A DNA stretch of 50,471 nucleotides from Acinetobacter johnsonii CIP 64.6 (GTDB taxonomy: Bacteria; Pseudomonadota; Gammaproteobacteria; Pseudomonadales; Moraxellaceae): NCBI RefSeq assembly GCF_000368045.1, contig NZ_KB849236.1, positions 499,721 through 550,191 of the forward strand, given 5' to 3'. The notes below the pieces were generated by a model, which saw nothing but the letters and a program-made list of their open reading frames with translations, made no database searches and was not told the DNA's origin. Made by a program: the position numbers and the translations under genes. Positions 43,798-50,471 of the stretch are shown here, piece by piece (within the stretch, counting starts at the first letter, position 1; the number at the start of each line of letters is the position of its first letter).

Positions 43798-43834
43798 AAA
43801 AAGCCAAAGTGCTCCCCAGTCACTTTGGCTTTTT
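43798..43834. terminator. Third terminator, probably serving the ferredoxin gene too
   Basis: Fourteen-bp arms (AAAAAGCCAAAGTG and CACTTTGGCTTTTT), T-rich on both strands, have a 9-base loop. The stem strongly resembles the first terminator. It could end the convergent ferredoxin transcript. Confidence 0.9.
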
Positions 43835-43929
43835 CATTTAGTTGTTGTTTATTGTTATTCTTTGCCCAGTTTTTGTTTTGAAACTCTGAGTGTGGTCAGT
43901 ACTCGGTTTCTTTTCTACTTTCCCCAAGG

Positions 43930-44184
43930 TTAGACGCTAAATAAGTTCAATCCTTTAAATTTTTCTAACAATTGTTGCTGTGTTTCAACGTGTTCTGGAT
44001 GTGGCTCGATACAAGCAATTGGGCAAACATCGACACAGGTTTGGGTGTCATAAAAACCAACACACTCGGTGCAACGGCTGACATCTATTTCATAAATTTT
44101 ATCACCTTCAAAAATAGCGGTATTGGGACATTCGGGAAGACACATATCACAGTTAATACATGCATCCGTTATTTGTAATGCCAT
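43930..44184 (-). CDS. YfhL-type 2[4Fe-4S] ferredoxin
   Basis: This 84-residue protein has two cysteine clusters (CINCDMCLPECP and, later, CTECVGFYDTQTCVDVCP) typical of Allochromatium/YfhL-type ferredoxins. The spacer between cysteines of the second cluster is longer than in clostridial ferredoxins. It should carry two 4Fe-4S clusters of low potential. It lies 14 bases after the trhP stop on the same strand, so the two share a transcript and it may supply electrons or clusters for the tRNA hydroxylation. Confidence 0.93.
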   Translation of the reverse strand: MALQITDACINCDMCLPECPNTAIFEGDKIYEIDVSRCTECVGFYDTQTCVDVCPIACIEPHPEHVETQQQLLEKFKGLNLFSV

Positions 44185-44198
44185 AACATTAACCCCAG

Positions 44199-45599
44199 TC
44201 AGCTTGCAACATAGGCCAATGCAGGCGCTGAAATGTCGGCACTTGAATGCGGTAAGTTACGAATCAGTAGGGCATAGCGCATGTCGACATCAGCAGGAAC
44301 AGGTATTTCAATCACATGCCCTGAACCTTTCGCTTCAAGTATTGGATTGCCTTTTTTATCGAGGATTTCTGTCAGTTTAAAAGTGATGTTGCCTGAAGTG
44401 GTCATGAGTTCGAGTACATCGCCCACTACAAAACGGTTTTTGACATCGACTTTCAAATAATCGCCATTGCGTTCCAAAATTTCACCGCAGTATTGTTGAT
44501 GGTCAAAACTGGATGAACCATTTTCATAGTTTTGATATTCGCTATGTACGTGGCGACGTAAGAAACCTTCGGTATAACCACGGTTGGCTAGACCTTCGAG
44601 TTGTGTCATGAGTGATGGGTCAAAAGGCTTACCTGCGAGCGCATCATCTATGGCTTTGCGATAAATTTGGGCGGTACGCGCACAGTAAAAATAAGACTTG
44701 GTGCGTCCTTCAATTTTTAAAGAATGGATCCCCATTTGGGTTAAGCGCTCAACGTGTTGCACCGCGCGTAAGTCTTTTGAGTTCATAAAGTAAGTACCAT
44801 GTTCGTCTTCTTCAGCAGCAAACATGTCTTCATCATGACGTTGTAGTAATACGGGTTCATCGAACTGATGTTGTGCTTGCATATGTAGTTCATCAGCATC
44901 AGTGTTTGAACAGCAATTGGAGTCTGTATTCAGATTTTGGACTGGGATCACATCACCATTTTCATCTTGCGTAGTCTCATGAACTTTATATTCCCAACGG
45001 CAGGCATTGGTACATGCCCCTTGATTGGCATCACGTTTATTCATATAGCCTGAAAGCATACAACGTCCAGAGTATGCCATGCATAACGCACCATGCACAA
45101 AAACCTCAATTTCCATGTCAGGCACTTGTTGCTTAATTTCTTCAATTTCATCAATGGATAATTCACGGGACAAAATGACACGAGTCAGTCCCATATTTTT
45201 CCAAAACTTCACAGTAGCCCAGTTGACTGCATTGGCCTGAACGGAAAGATGCACATCCATGTCTGGAAAATGCTCGCGTACCATCATAATCAGGCCTGGA
45301 TCCGACATGATCAGGGCATCGGGTTGCATCGCAACCACAGGTGTGAGGTCGCGAATAAAGTTTTTGAGTTTCGAGTTATGCGGTTGAATGTTGACGACCA
45401 CATAAAACTTTTTTCCTAAGTCATGCGCTTCTTGAATGCCGATAGCCAGATTGTCATGATCAAATTCATTATTGCGCACACGTAGACTGTAACGAGGTTG
45501 TCCGGCATAGACTGCATCTGCACCATAGGCAAATGCATAACGCATATTTTTAAGCGAACCTGCAGGAGAAAGAAGTTCAGTAACGTGATGAATGCTCAT
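44199..45599 (-). CDS. trhP: tRNA 5-hydroxyuridine modification protein TrhP (YegQ, U32 family)
   Basis: TrhP, a peptidase-U32-like protein, is needed for prephenate-dependent hydroxylation of uridine 34 in tRNA. The 466-residue protein shows LLSPAGSLKNMRYAFAYGADAVYAG, SVQANAVNWATVKFW, VFVHGALCMAYSGRCMLSGY with two cluster-type cysteines, and NACRWEY. The downstream DEHGTYFMNSKDL and the C-terminal beta domain are present. An acidic, Cys-containing loop (about 213-272) is more variable than the rest. ATG is at 45597-45599. It is followed by the ferredoxin gene. Confidence 0.93.
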   Translation of the reverse strand: MSIHHVTELLSPAGSLKNMRYAFAYGADAVYAGQPRYSLRVRNNEFDHDNLAIGIQEAHDLGKKFYVVVNIQPHNSKLKNFIRDLTPVVAMQPDALIMSDPGLIMMVREHFPDMDVHLSVQANAVNWATVKFWKNMGLTRVILSRELSIDEIEEIKQQVPDMEIEVFVHGALCMAYSGRCMLSGYMNKRDANQGACTNACRWEYKVHETTQDENGDVIPVQNLNTDSNCCSNTDADELHMQAQHQFDEPVLLQRHDEDMFAAEEDEHGTYFMNSKDLRAVQHVERLTQMGIHSLKIEGRTKSYFYCARTAQIYRKAIDDALAGKPFDPSLMTQLEGLANRGYTEGFLRRHVHSEYQNYENGSSSFDHQQYCGEILERNGDYLKVDVKNRFVVGDVLELMTTSGNITFKLTEILDKKGNPILEAKGSGHVIEIPVPADVDMRYALLIRNLPHSSADISAPALAYVAS

Positions 45600-46061
45600 G
45601 ATTAAACTAAGGCATAAAAAAAATATGGGTTTATTGTAGGGCTTTAAAAAATAGATTCAACCTAGTAAACAACTCGGAATTTAAGCGGGGATAGACGCGA
45701 TAATCACACGTTCAAACGCTGGATTTGAGTGCTCAATTATCAATATCTGGATCTATGGTTTTATGTGGCTAAGGATAGAAGTAAATTTAAATATCCTTGT
45801 TTTATAAAGTAAAAGATCGGTTATATAAAACTTACTTGAGGTTCTAATCATCAAAAAGCTAGAGTTCTTTGTGGCCTTTTATCCGAAATAATTAGGGATC
45901 ATTTTTATTAGATTTGCTGTGAAGCTAGATTTTTTATTTGTGAATTTATTAAAAAATTAAAGAAAATAAATATAAAAATTCTGCATTGACTATGTAAGGC
46001 TCGGGTAAATAGGTAGCAAAACCAAATAATACCCACAGTCTAAATTTTGTATTGATGTGTT
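45600..46061. other. 462-base non-coding region
   Basis: This is AT-rich DNA between trhP and the MerR gene. I see no coding frame, repeat or RNA with enough support. The trhP promoter must lie here. Confidence 0.4.
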
Positions 46062-46493
46062 TTATGCATCTGTAAGTCCTGCTTCAAGATGTCTTAGAAT
46101 TTGGCAATCATCAATGGTTGATTGAGTTGCGCAGGACTGCCGAAGTTGTTGTAGTTGTATCTGAAATTTTTGCAATTCAATGATTTTTTGTTCGACTTGT
46201 TTCAAATGTTCATCGATCAGTTGATTGACCGCACTACAGTCTTGTTGAGGCTTTTGTTCCAGTTCAATCAGGTATTCAATTTCTTTGAGTGAGATATCCA
46301 GCGCGCGGCAACGTTTAATAAAAATGAGTCGTTTAAGCGCATCATCTTGATAATAGCGATAGTTATTTTCTCCGCGAAAAGAAGGCTCTAATAAATGCTT
46401 TTTTTCATAGAAACGAATGGTATCGGCACTTAATCCCGTTTTATGGACTAAGTCTTTCATCAAATAAATAGCAGATGAGTTTTGTTGATTCAT
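46062..46493 (-). CDS. MerR-family metal-responsive regulator (CadR/PbrR-like)
   Basis: This 143-residue protein has a MerR helix-turn-helix (LVHKTGLSADTIRFYEKKHLLEPS), a long dimerisation helix and cysteines at the metal-site positions (QQDCSAV, RQSCATQS, DDCQILRH), as in cadmium/lead/zinc sensors of the CadR or PbrR type. I chose ATG 46491-46493; the longer reading from 46532 would start within the divergent promoter. It is divergent from the CDF exporter gene and most likely activates it by untwisting the 19-bp spacer promoter. Confidence 0.9.
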   Translation of the reverse strand: MNQQNSSAIYLMKDLVHKTGLSADTIRFYEKKHLLEPSFRGENNYRYYQDDALKRLIFIKRCRALDISLKEIEYLIELEQKPQQDCSAVNQLIDEHLKQVEQKIIELQKFQIQLQQLRQSCATQSTIDDCQILRHLEAGLTDA

Positions 46494-46498
46494 TTTGC

Positions 46499-46529
46499 TT
46501 GACCTTAGAGCGACTCCATAGTTTTTAAT
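46499..46529 (+). promoter_or_regulatory. MerR-type promoter with 19-bp spacer
   Basis: TTGACC (46499-46504) and TTTAAT (46524-46529) are separated by 19 bases, the over-long spacing typical of MerR-activated promoters. An imperfect dyad (46502-46510 and 46514-46522, 6 of 9 matched, centre GAG-CGA-CTC) fills the spacer. It drives the CDF gene; the MerR start overlaps the region on the other strand. Confidence 0.65.
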
Positions 46530-46569
46530 CATAATAGAAAATGATTACGTCTGGATAGAGGTTGTGTAT

Positions 46570-47193
46570 ATGGCATGTTCTTCTTGCAGTTGTGCACCCG
46601 CACCGCAAAAGCCAAATAGTAAGTTTAGAACGGCATTGTGGATAGCCTTATTTATCAATTTAGCTATGTTCGTGGTGGAGCTTATTGGTGGAGCTTATGC
46701 ACATTCGTCATCCTTATGGGCTGATTCTTTAGATTTCTTTGGTGATGCAGTCAACTATGGTATTTCCCTAGCGGTGCTTGGTGCGAGTTTATATTGGCGG
46801 GCGACAGTGGCACTGCTCAAAGGCATGACCATGGCGTTGTTTGGCTTGGTGGTGATTGGTAAAGTGATCTATGCCTATGCTTTGGGAATTCCACCTGAAG
46901 CTATGACCATGGGGGTGATTGGTGTGATTGCTTTGCTTGCGAATGTGGTTTGTGCCGTCATTTTATATGCCTTTAGAGAAGGTGACTCTAATATGCAATC
47001 GGTCTGGCTTTGTAGTCGAAATGATGCGATTGGAAATGTGGCGGTTATTTTTGCTGCAATAGGTGTATTTGGCACAGGCAGTTTGTGGCCAGACATAATC
47101 GTGGCAGGCATTATGGCGACTTTAGGTATGACTGCGGGTTATCAAGTGGTGAGCAAAGCATTATCTGAGCGTAGATTACAGCTTGAGAATTAA
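46570..47193 (+). CDS. Cation diffusion facilitator (metal exporter)
   Basis: This 207-residue membrane protein has about six helices. Aspartates of the CDF metal site are present in LWADSLDFFGDAVNYG and again in CSRNDAIGNVAVI. The N-terminus MACSSCSCAPAP is cysteine-rich and could bind soft metals. Length is shorter than usual because the C-terminal cytoplasmic domain is nearly absent. It probably exports zinc, cadmium or lead in exchange for protons. ATG 46570 is eight bases after AGAGG; GTG 46564 is too close. A MerR regulator is divergent. Confidence 0.9.
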   Translation: MACSSCSCAPAPQKPNSKFRTALWIALFINLAMFVVELIGGAYAHSSSLWADSLDFFGDAVNYGISLAVLGASLYWRATVALLKGMTMALFGLVVIGKVIYAYALGIPPEAMTMGVIGVIALLANVVCAVILYAFREGDSNMQSVWLCSRNDAIGNVAVIFAAIGVFGTGSLWPDIIVAGIMATLGMTAGYQVVSKALSERRLQLEN

Positions 47194-47239
47194 GAAAACG
47201 CTAAATTTCTTAATCAAAGTGAAATTATTTTCCATAAAG

Positions 47240-47267
47240 ATGCTCCGCAGCGGCTCGGGGCATTTTG
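47240..47267 (+). terminator. Terminator after the CDF gene
   Basis: Eight-bp arms (ATGCTCCG and CGGGGCAT, one G-T pair) with an 8-base loop are followed by a short T run. Confidence 0.7.
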
Positions 47268-47392
47268 TTGTTTACATAATAAGAATAAAACTCTGCTCAT
47301 TTGTTGGATTGATCTGGCTATAATGGCGCCTAATTTATGATCGCTGTTTGCGATCGACTATGACTGAAACTTACTTTTTAAAAATATAGACG

Positions 47393-50203
47393 ATGATAAA
47401 TACAATCACTCAAGTGCTTGAGCAATTGGGGTTAAGTGCACAAAAACGTGCCATTCATGCACAATTTTCACCTGCTGCATTAAATCATGACATCTTTTTG
47501 CAGCATATTGAAGGCACACATGCATTAAACCAAGGTTTAAATGTTGAATTGATCTGCCTCTCAACCAATGCCCTGATTCCACTCAAACAGTTTATCGGGG
47601 TGCAAGTCGCAGTCGATCAGATTACAGACCAAGGCACATTATTTCGCAGCACAGGGATCATCACCCACGCCGAACAAGGACAAAGTGATGGTGCACTGAC
47701 CCTGTATAAACTTCGCTTAGAAGACGCAACGGCACTTTGGCATAAACGTCGCAACAGCCGAGTGTTTATGAATAAAAGTGTGCGAGATGTCAGTGAAATA
47801 CTCTTCAAGGAATGGCAGAGTAAAAGTCCGCTATTTGCTGCAAGCCTCAGTCTTGATCTTTCTGGTTTAAATACAGAGATTGATGTTCGTCCCTTCATCA
47901 TGCAGTCGAATGAAACCGATTATGACTTTCTAACACGGCTCTGGCGCAGTGAAGGCATCAACTGGCTGATTGATGAAGCTGAACTCTATGTGCCTCATAC
48001 TCGTCATCCGATTCAAGCCCAAAAACTTAGACTCTTGGATGACAACAGTCAGTTTCAAGCCTTAAAGCGTCGACAGATTCGTTTTCATCGTTCTAGTGCT
48101 ACCGAACAACAGGATAGCATCATCAGTCTGAGTGCGCAGCGCAGCCTACAACCGACTGCAGTCCATATCCAACGTTGGCAAGCCGATCACCTGAGTCAAG
48201 AAGAAGGCGCAGGTTCAGTCCAAAGCCAACATCAACACAGCACACAGCAAGACAATGCCAGCCTCAGCCTAGAACAAGCGTGGCATATTAGCCCTGCATG
48301 GATGCAAGATTTAAATGGAGAAGATCAGGCGACCACAGCATCAAACAGCCAAATTGAAAAACTCAATCAAACCCTGAGTAATGTCTACAACCAACAGGCG
48401 AAACAATTCACTGCACAGAGCACCGTACGTGATGCCCAAGTGGGGTATTGGTTTGAGTTACATGAACATCCTGAACTTGATCAACATAGTGATGCAGACA
48501 AAGAATTTCTGATCACGACCAAGACTTTTTATAATCAAAACAACTTGCCTAAAGATCTGAGTGAGCAAATTCAGCATTTACTGAAACAAAGCCAATGGTC
48601 ACTCAAAACCACCACAGTGCCAAGCGAACGCCAAGCCAACCACTTGAGTTTACAGCGTCGTCACATCACGACCGTTCCAGCTTATAACCCGATAGCGCAC
48701 CGACCAGCCACACACCCACAACGTGCCAAAGTTGTGGGACCAAGTGGCGAAGAAATTCATGTGGATGAATGGGGGCGGATCAAAGTTCGCTTCCTCTTTA
48801 CCCGCAACGATGACCACAGCCATGACGGCGGTGCAGGCGCCAATGACAATGATACAGACTCGGCATGGGTTGATGTCTTGACCCCATGGGCGGGTGAGGG
48901 CTATGGCGCACGCTTTTTACCGCGCATTGGTGAAATCGTGGTGATTGATTTCTTTGATGGCAATCTCGACCGTCCCTTTGTGGTTGGACGGATTCATGAA
49001 GCGCAGCGCAGCCCAACGAAATTTGATCAGAAAGGGCAATTGCCAGAGACCAAGAAACTAGCTGGGATTCGCTCTAAAGAAATAGGGGGTGAAGGCTATA
49101 ACCAACTCCGCTTCGATGACACCACGGGTCAAATTTCGACTCAACTACAAAGTAGTCATGGGGCAACTCAGTTGAACCTCGGTAACCTCAGCCACCCGAA
49201 AGAAGCGGAGAGAAGTGAAGGGCGAGGAGAAGGCTTCGAGCTTCGAACTGATCAATGGGGCGCGATTCGAGCAGGTGACGGTTTACTGCTCAGTAGCCAT
49301 AAACAAGATCAAGCTGCAGGTACACATCTGAATGCTCAACCTGCCAAACAACAACTTGAAGGGACTTTAAACAATAGCCAAGCGTTAAGTGAAGTGGCGA
49401 AGAATCAACAGACGGATCCGCTTGAAGTTTTAGAAAACTTAAAAGGCTTCTTAGAACAGATTGAACAACAAGATCAAAACAAGGCAGATGCATTTAAACA
49501 AGCCATCATGATTCTCTCTGCACCAAACTCCATAGCTGTGAGCAGCAATGAAGATCTGTATCTCTCAGCTGATGGTCAAATCAGCCAAAGTGCAGGGGAG
49601 AGTATTAACCTTTCTACGCAGAAATCATTGATTGCGCATGCCAGTGAGAAAATAAGTCTCTTTGCAGCACAAGACGGGCTAAGAGCCTATGCAGGCAAGG
49701 GCAAGGTTGAAATCCAAGCGCAAGGTGATGAACTCGATGTCATTGCGCGGAAAGGCATTCAGATTATTTCTACGGAAGAGCAAATTGAAATTAAGGCCAA
49801 TAAGAAAATCGTGCTAACTGCTGGTGGTAGTCAAATTGAGATTAGTGGTGCAGGGGTATTACCGACCACTGCTGGAAAGTTTGAGGTCAAAGCGGGGCAG
49901 CATCAGTTTTTGGATGGTGGGAAAGTTAATATGTCTTTACCAATATTAAAAGAACCAGTTTTTGCTGAAGTAACAAAATTTAGCCATCGTCTTGATTTTT
50001 CTAGTCTTGGGCTTTATTCAGATTATTTAAAAACTTCTTACCGTGTCCGCAAAAAAGATGGAATTTATTTGGAAGGTGTACTAGATGAAAGAGGTCGGAC
50101 TAATAGGATTTATTCAGAAGTTGCAGAGCCTTTAGAAGTCTTTATTGATATAGATGAGCCAGTTATTGGCTATATTGAAAATGAAACAGATAGCAAAGAA
50201 TAG
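47393..50203 (+). CDS. vgrG: VgrG spike protein of a type VI secretion system
   Basis: This 936-residue protein forms the trimeric tip of the T6SS tube that pierces target cells. It has a gp27-like N-terminal part (about 10-430), a gp5-like OB domain (about 455-555, with AKVVGPSGEEIHVDEWGRIKVRF) and a DUF2345 beta-helix (about 690-865). The last 70 residues (about 867-936) are an extra domain (YRVRKKDGIYLEGVLDERGRTNRI) like the transthyretin-type tails that load cargo. The 3' end, from about 49,930, is more AT-rich than the core. The two short genes after it are expected to code its cargo or adaptor. No sheath genes lie here, so this is an orphan vgrG island. Confidence 0.95.
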   Translation: MINTITQVLEQLGLSAQKRAIHAQFSPAALNHDIFLQHIEGTHALNQGLNVELICLSTNALIPLKQFIGVQVAVDQITDQGTLFRSTGIITHAEQGQSDGALTLYKLRLEDATALWHKRRNSRVFMNKSVRDVSEILFKEWQSKSPLFAASLSLDLSGLNTEIDVRPFIMQSNETDYDFLTRLWRSEGINWLIDEAELYVPHTRHPIQAQKLRLLDDNSQFQALKRRQIRFHRSSATEQQDSIISLSAQRSLQPTAVHIQRWQADHLSQEEGAGSVQSQHQHSTQQDNASLSLEQAWHISPAWMQDLNGEDQATTASNSQIEKLNQTLSNVYNQQAKQFTAQSTVRDAQVGYWFELHEHPELDQHSDADKEFLITTKTFYNQNNLPKDLSEQIQHLLKQSQWSLKTTTVPSERQANHLSLQRRHITTVPAYNPIAHRPATHPQRAKVVGPSGEEIHVDEWGRIKVRFLFTRNDDHSHDGGAGANDNDTDSAWVDVLTPWAGEGYGARFLPRIGEIVVIDFFDGNLDRPFVVGRIHEAQRSPTKFDQKGQLPETKKLAGIRSKEIGGEGYNQLRFDDTTGQISTQLQSSHGATQLNLGNLSHPKEAERSEGRGEGFELRTDQWGAIRAGDGLLLSSHKQDQAAGTHLNAQPAKQQLEGTLNNSQALSEVAKNQQTDPLEVLENLKGFLEQIEQQDQNKADAFKQAIMILSAPNSIAVSSNEDLYLSADGQISQSAGESINLSTQKSLIAHASEKISLFAAQDGLRAYAGKGKVEIQAQGDELDVIARKGIQIISTEEQIEIKANKKIVLTAGGSQIEISGAGVLPTTAGKFEVKAGQHQFLDGGKVNMSLPILKEPVFAEVTKFSHRLDFSSLGLYSDYLKTSYRVRKKDGIYLEGVLDERGRTNRIYSEVAEPLEVFIDIDEPVIGYIENETDSKE

Positions 50204-50215
50204 TTGGTATAAATA

Positions 50216-50398
50216 ATGTCGAATATTGCATTTAGATTACGCCTTACATATAAAAATGTTGACGAAGAAATTCCAAACTTAGACTATAAAGTGACTTTTC
50301 AAAGTCTTGTGTTTCCTACTACAACTAGGATTTTAGATAAAGATCAAACTACAAAGACAGGAAAGGTAATAAAAACAGAGGTGGATCAGGAAATTTGA
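50216..50398 (+). CDS. Short effector-type ORF after vgrG, possibly truncated
   Basis: This 60-residue frame starts at ATG 50216, 12 bases after the vgrG stop. It reads RLTYKNVDEEIPNLDYKV and ends KTGKVIKTEVDQEI at TGA. The phrasing (NLDYKV ... TKTGK) resembles the N-terminal beta domains found on Acinetobacter T6SS effectors, which normally continue further. So it is either a small adaptor or the leftover start of a disrupted effector. The frame downstream of the stop is closed after 11 codons. Confidence 0.6.
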   Translation: MSNIAFRLRLTYKNVDEEIPNLDYKVTFQSLVFPTTTRILDKDQTTKTGKVIKTEVDQEI

Positions 50399-50464
50399 AC
50401 AACACTTATAAGTGATATTTTGCTCCCCAAATGATGTTATAAACATCAATATATGGAGTATTTT

Positions 50465-50471
50465 ATGGCAC
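50465..50471 (+). CDS. Start of a further gene (partial, cut by the window edge)
   Basis: ATG at 50465 follows GGAG at 50455-50458. Only the first two codons are visible. Position after vgrG suggests a T6SS cargo or immunity gene. Confidence 0.5.

Noticed and set aside
1..50471. CRISPR array or insertion sequence
   Set aside because: No regularly spaced repeats and no transposase or terminal inverted repeat pair were seen anywhere in the window.

Overview
The window looks like chromosome of an Acinetobacter species (Moraxellaceae, Gammaproteobacteria). The DNA is AT-rich. The gene complement fits that genus: a moaCB fusion, a toxic-anion (TelA) operon, a FadL-type porin, an AhpF, a type VI secretion VgrG and many short well-formed intrinsic terminators. 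I cannot name the species from sequence alone.

Layout. (1) 1-2.9 kb is the end of a prophage. It has a tail-end or late-gene remnant, a lysis cassette (coiled-coil membrane protein, holin-like/GH108 endolysin fusion, nested spanin-like lipoprotein) and a convergent tyrosine integrase with repeated arm-type sites before the host junction. (2) 3.5-4.5 kb carries a secreted tyrosine-phosphatase lipoprotein. (3) 4.7-16.1 kb is a molybdenum block. Cofactor synthesis genes (moaA, moaCB, moeA, mobA, moaD, moaE) lie on the minus strand. Diverging from them are a YdeP/FdhF-type molybdoenzyme, fdhD, a short ModE and modABC. Together they import molybdate, build molybdopterin and feed one formate-dehydrogenase-like enzyme, but mobA has an in-frame stop. 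(4) 16.2-20.0 kb holds three neighbouring broken genes: an AraC regulator, an aldonolactone oxidase and a PLP amino-acid deaminase/aldolase. This looks like loss of one whole functional unit. (5) 20.1-30.9 kb holds a FadL porin, an Mpo1-like protein with a divergent AraC regulator, a class II aldolase, a MocR regulator with a divergent EamA exporter, a Kef-type antiporter, a diguanylate cyclase and an unlisted 59-residue membrane protein. (6) 31.0-38.8 kb is mixed: DUF2171-like protein, nonsense-interrupted serine acetyltransferase, candidate small RNA, exonuclease, secreted lipase, glyA and rnk. (7) 39.0-47.2 kb has a three-gene TelA operon, ahpF followed by three tandem terminators, a YfhL-type ferredoxin with trhP, and a MerR regulator with a CDF metal exporter. 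(8) 47.4 kb to the end is a VgrG with a C-terminal extension, a short probably truncated effector-type ORF and the first codons of another gene.

Themes. Five genes are disrupted by single events: nonsense in mobA, the oxidase and the acetyltransferase; one-base frameshifts in the AraC gene and the deaminase. Either this strain has undergone recent gene decay or some calls are assembly errors; read-level checking separates the two. The least explained elements are the 32.2-kb candidate sRNA, the holin-endolysin fusion with its nested lipoprotein, the paired TelA paralogues and the VgrG cargo end.
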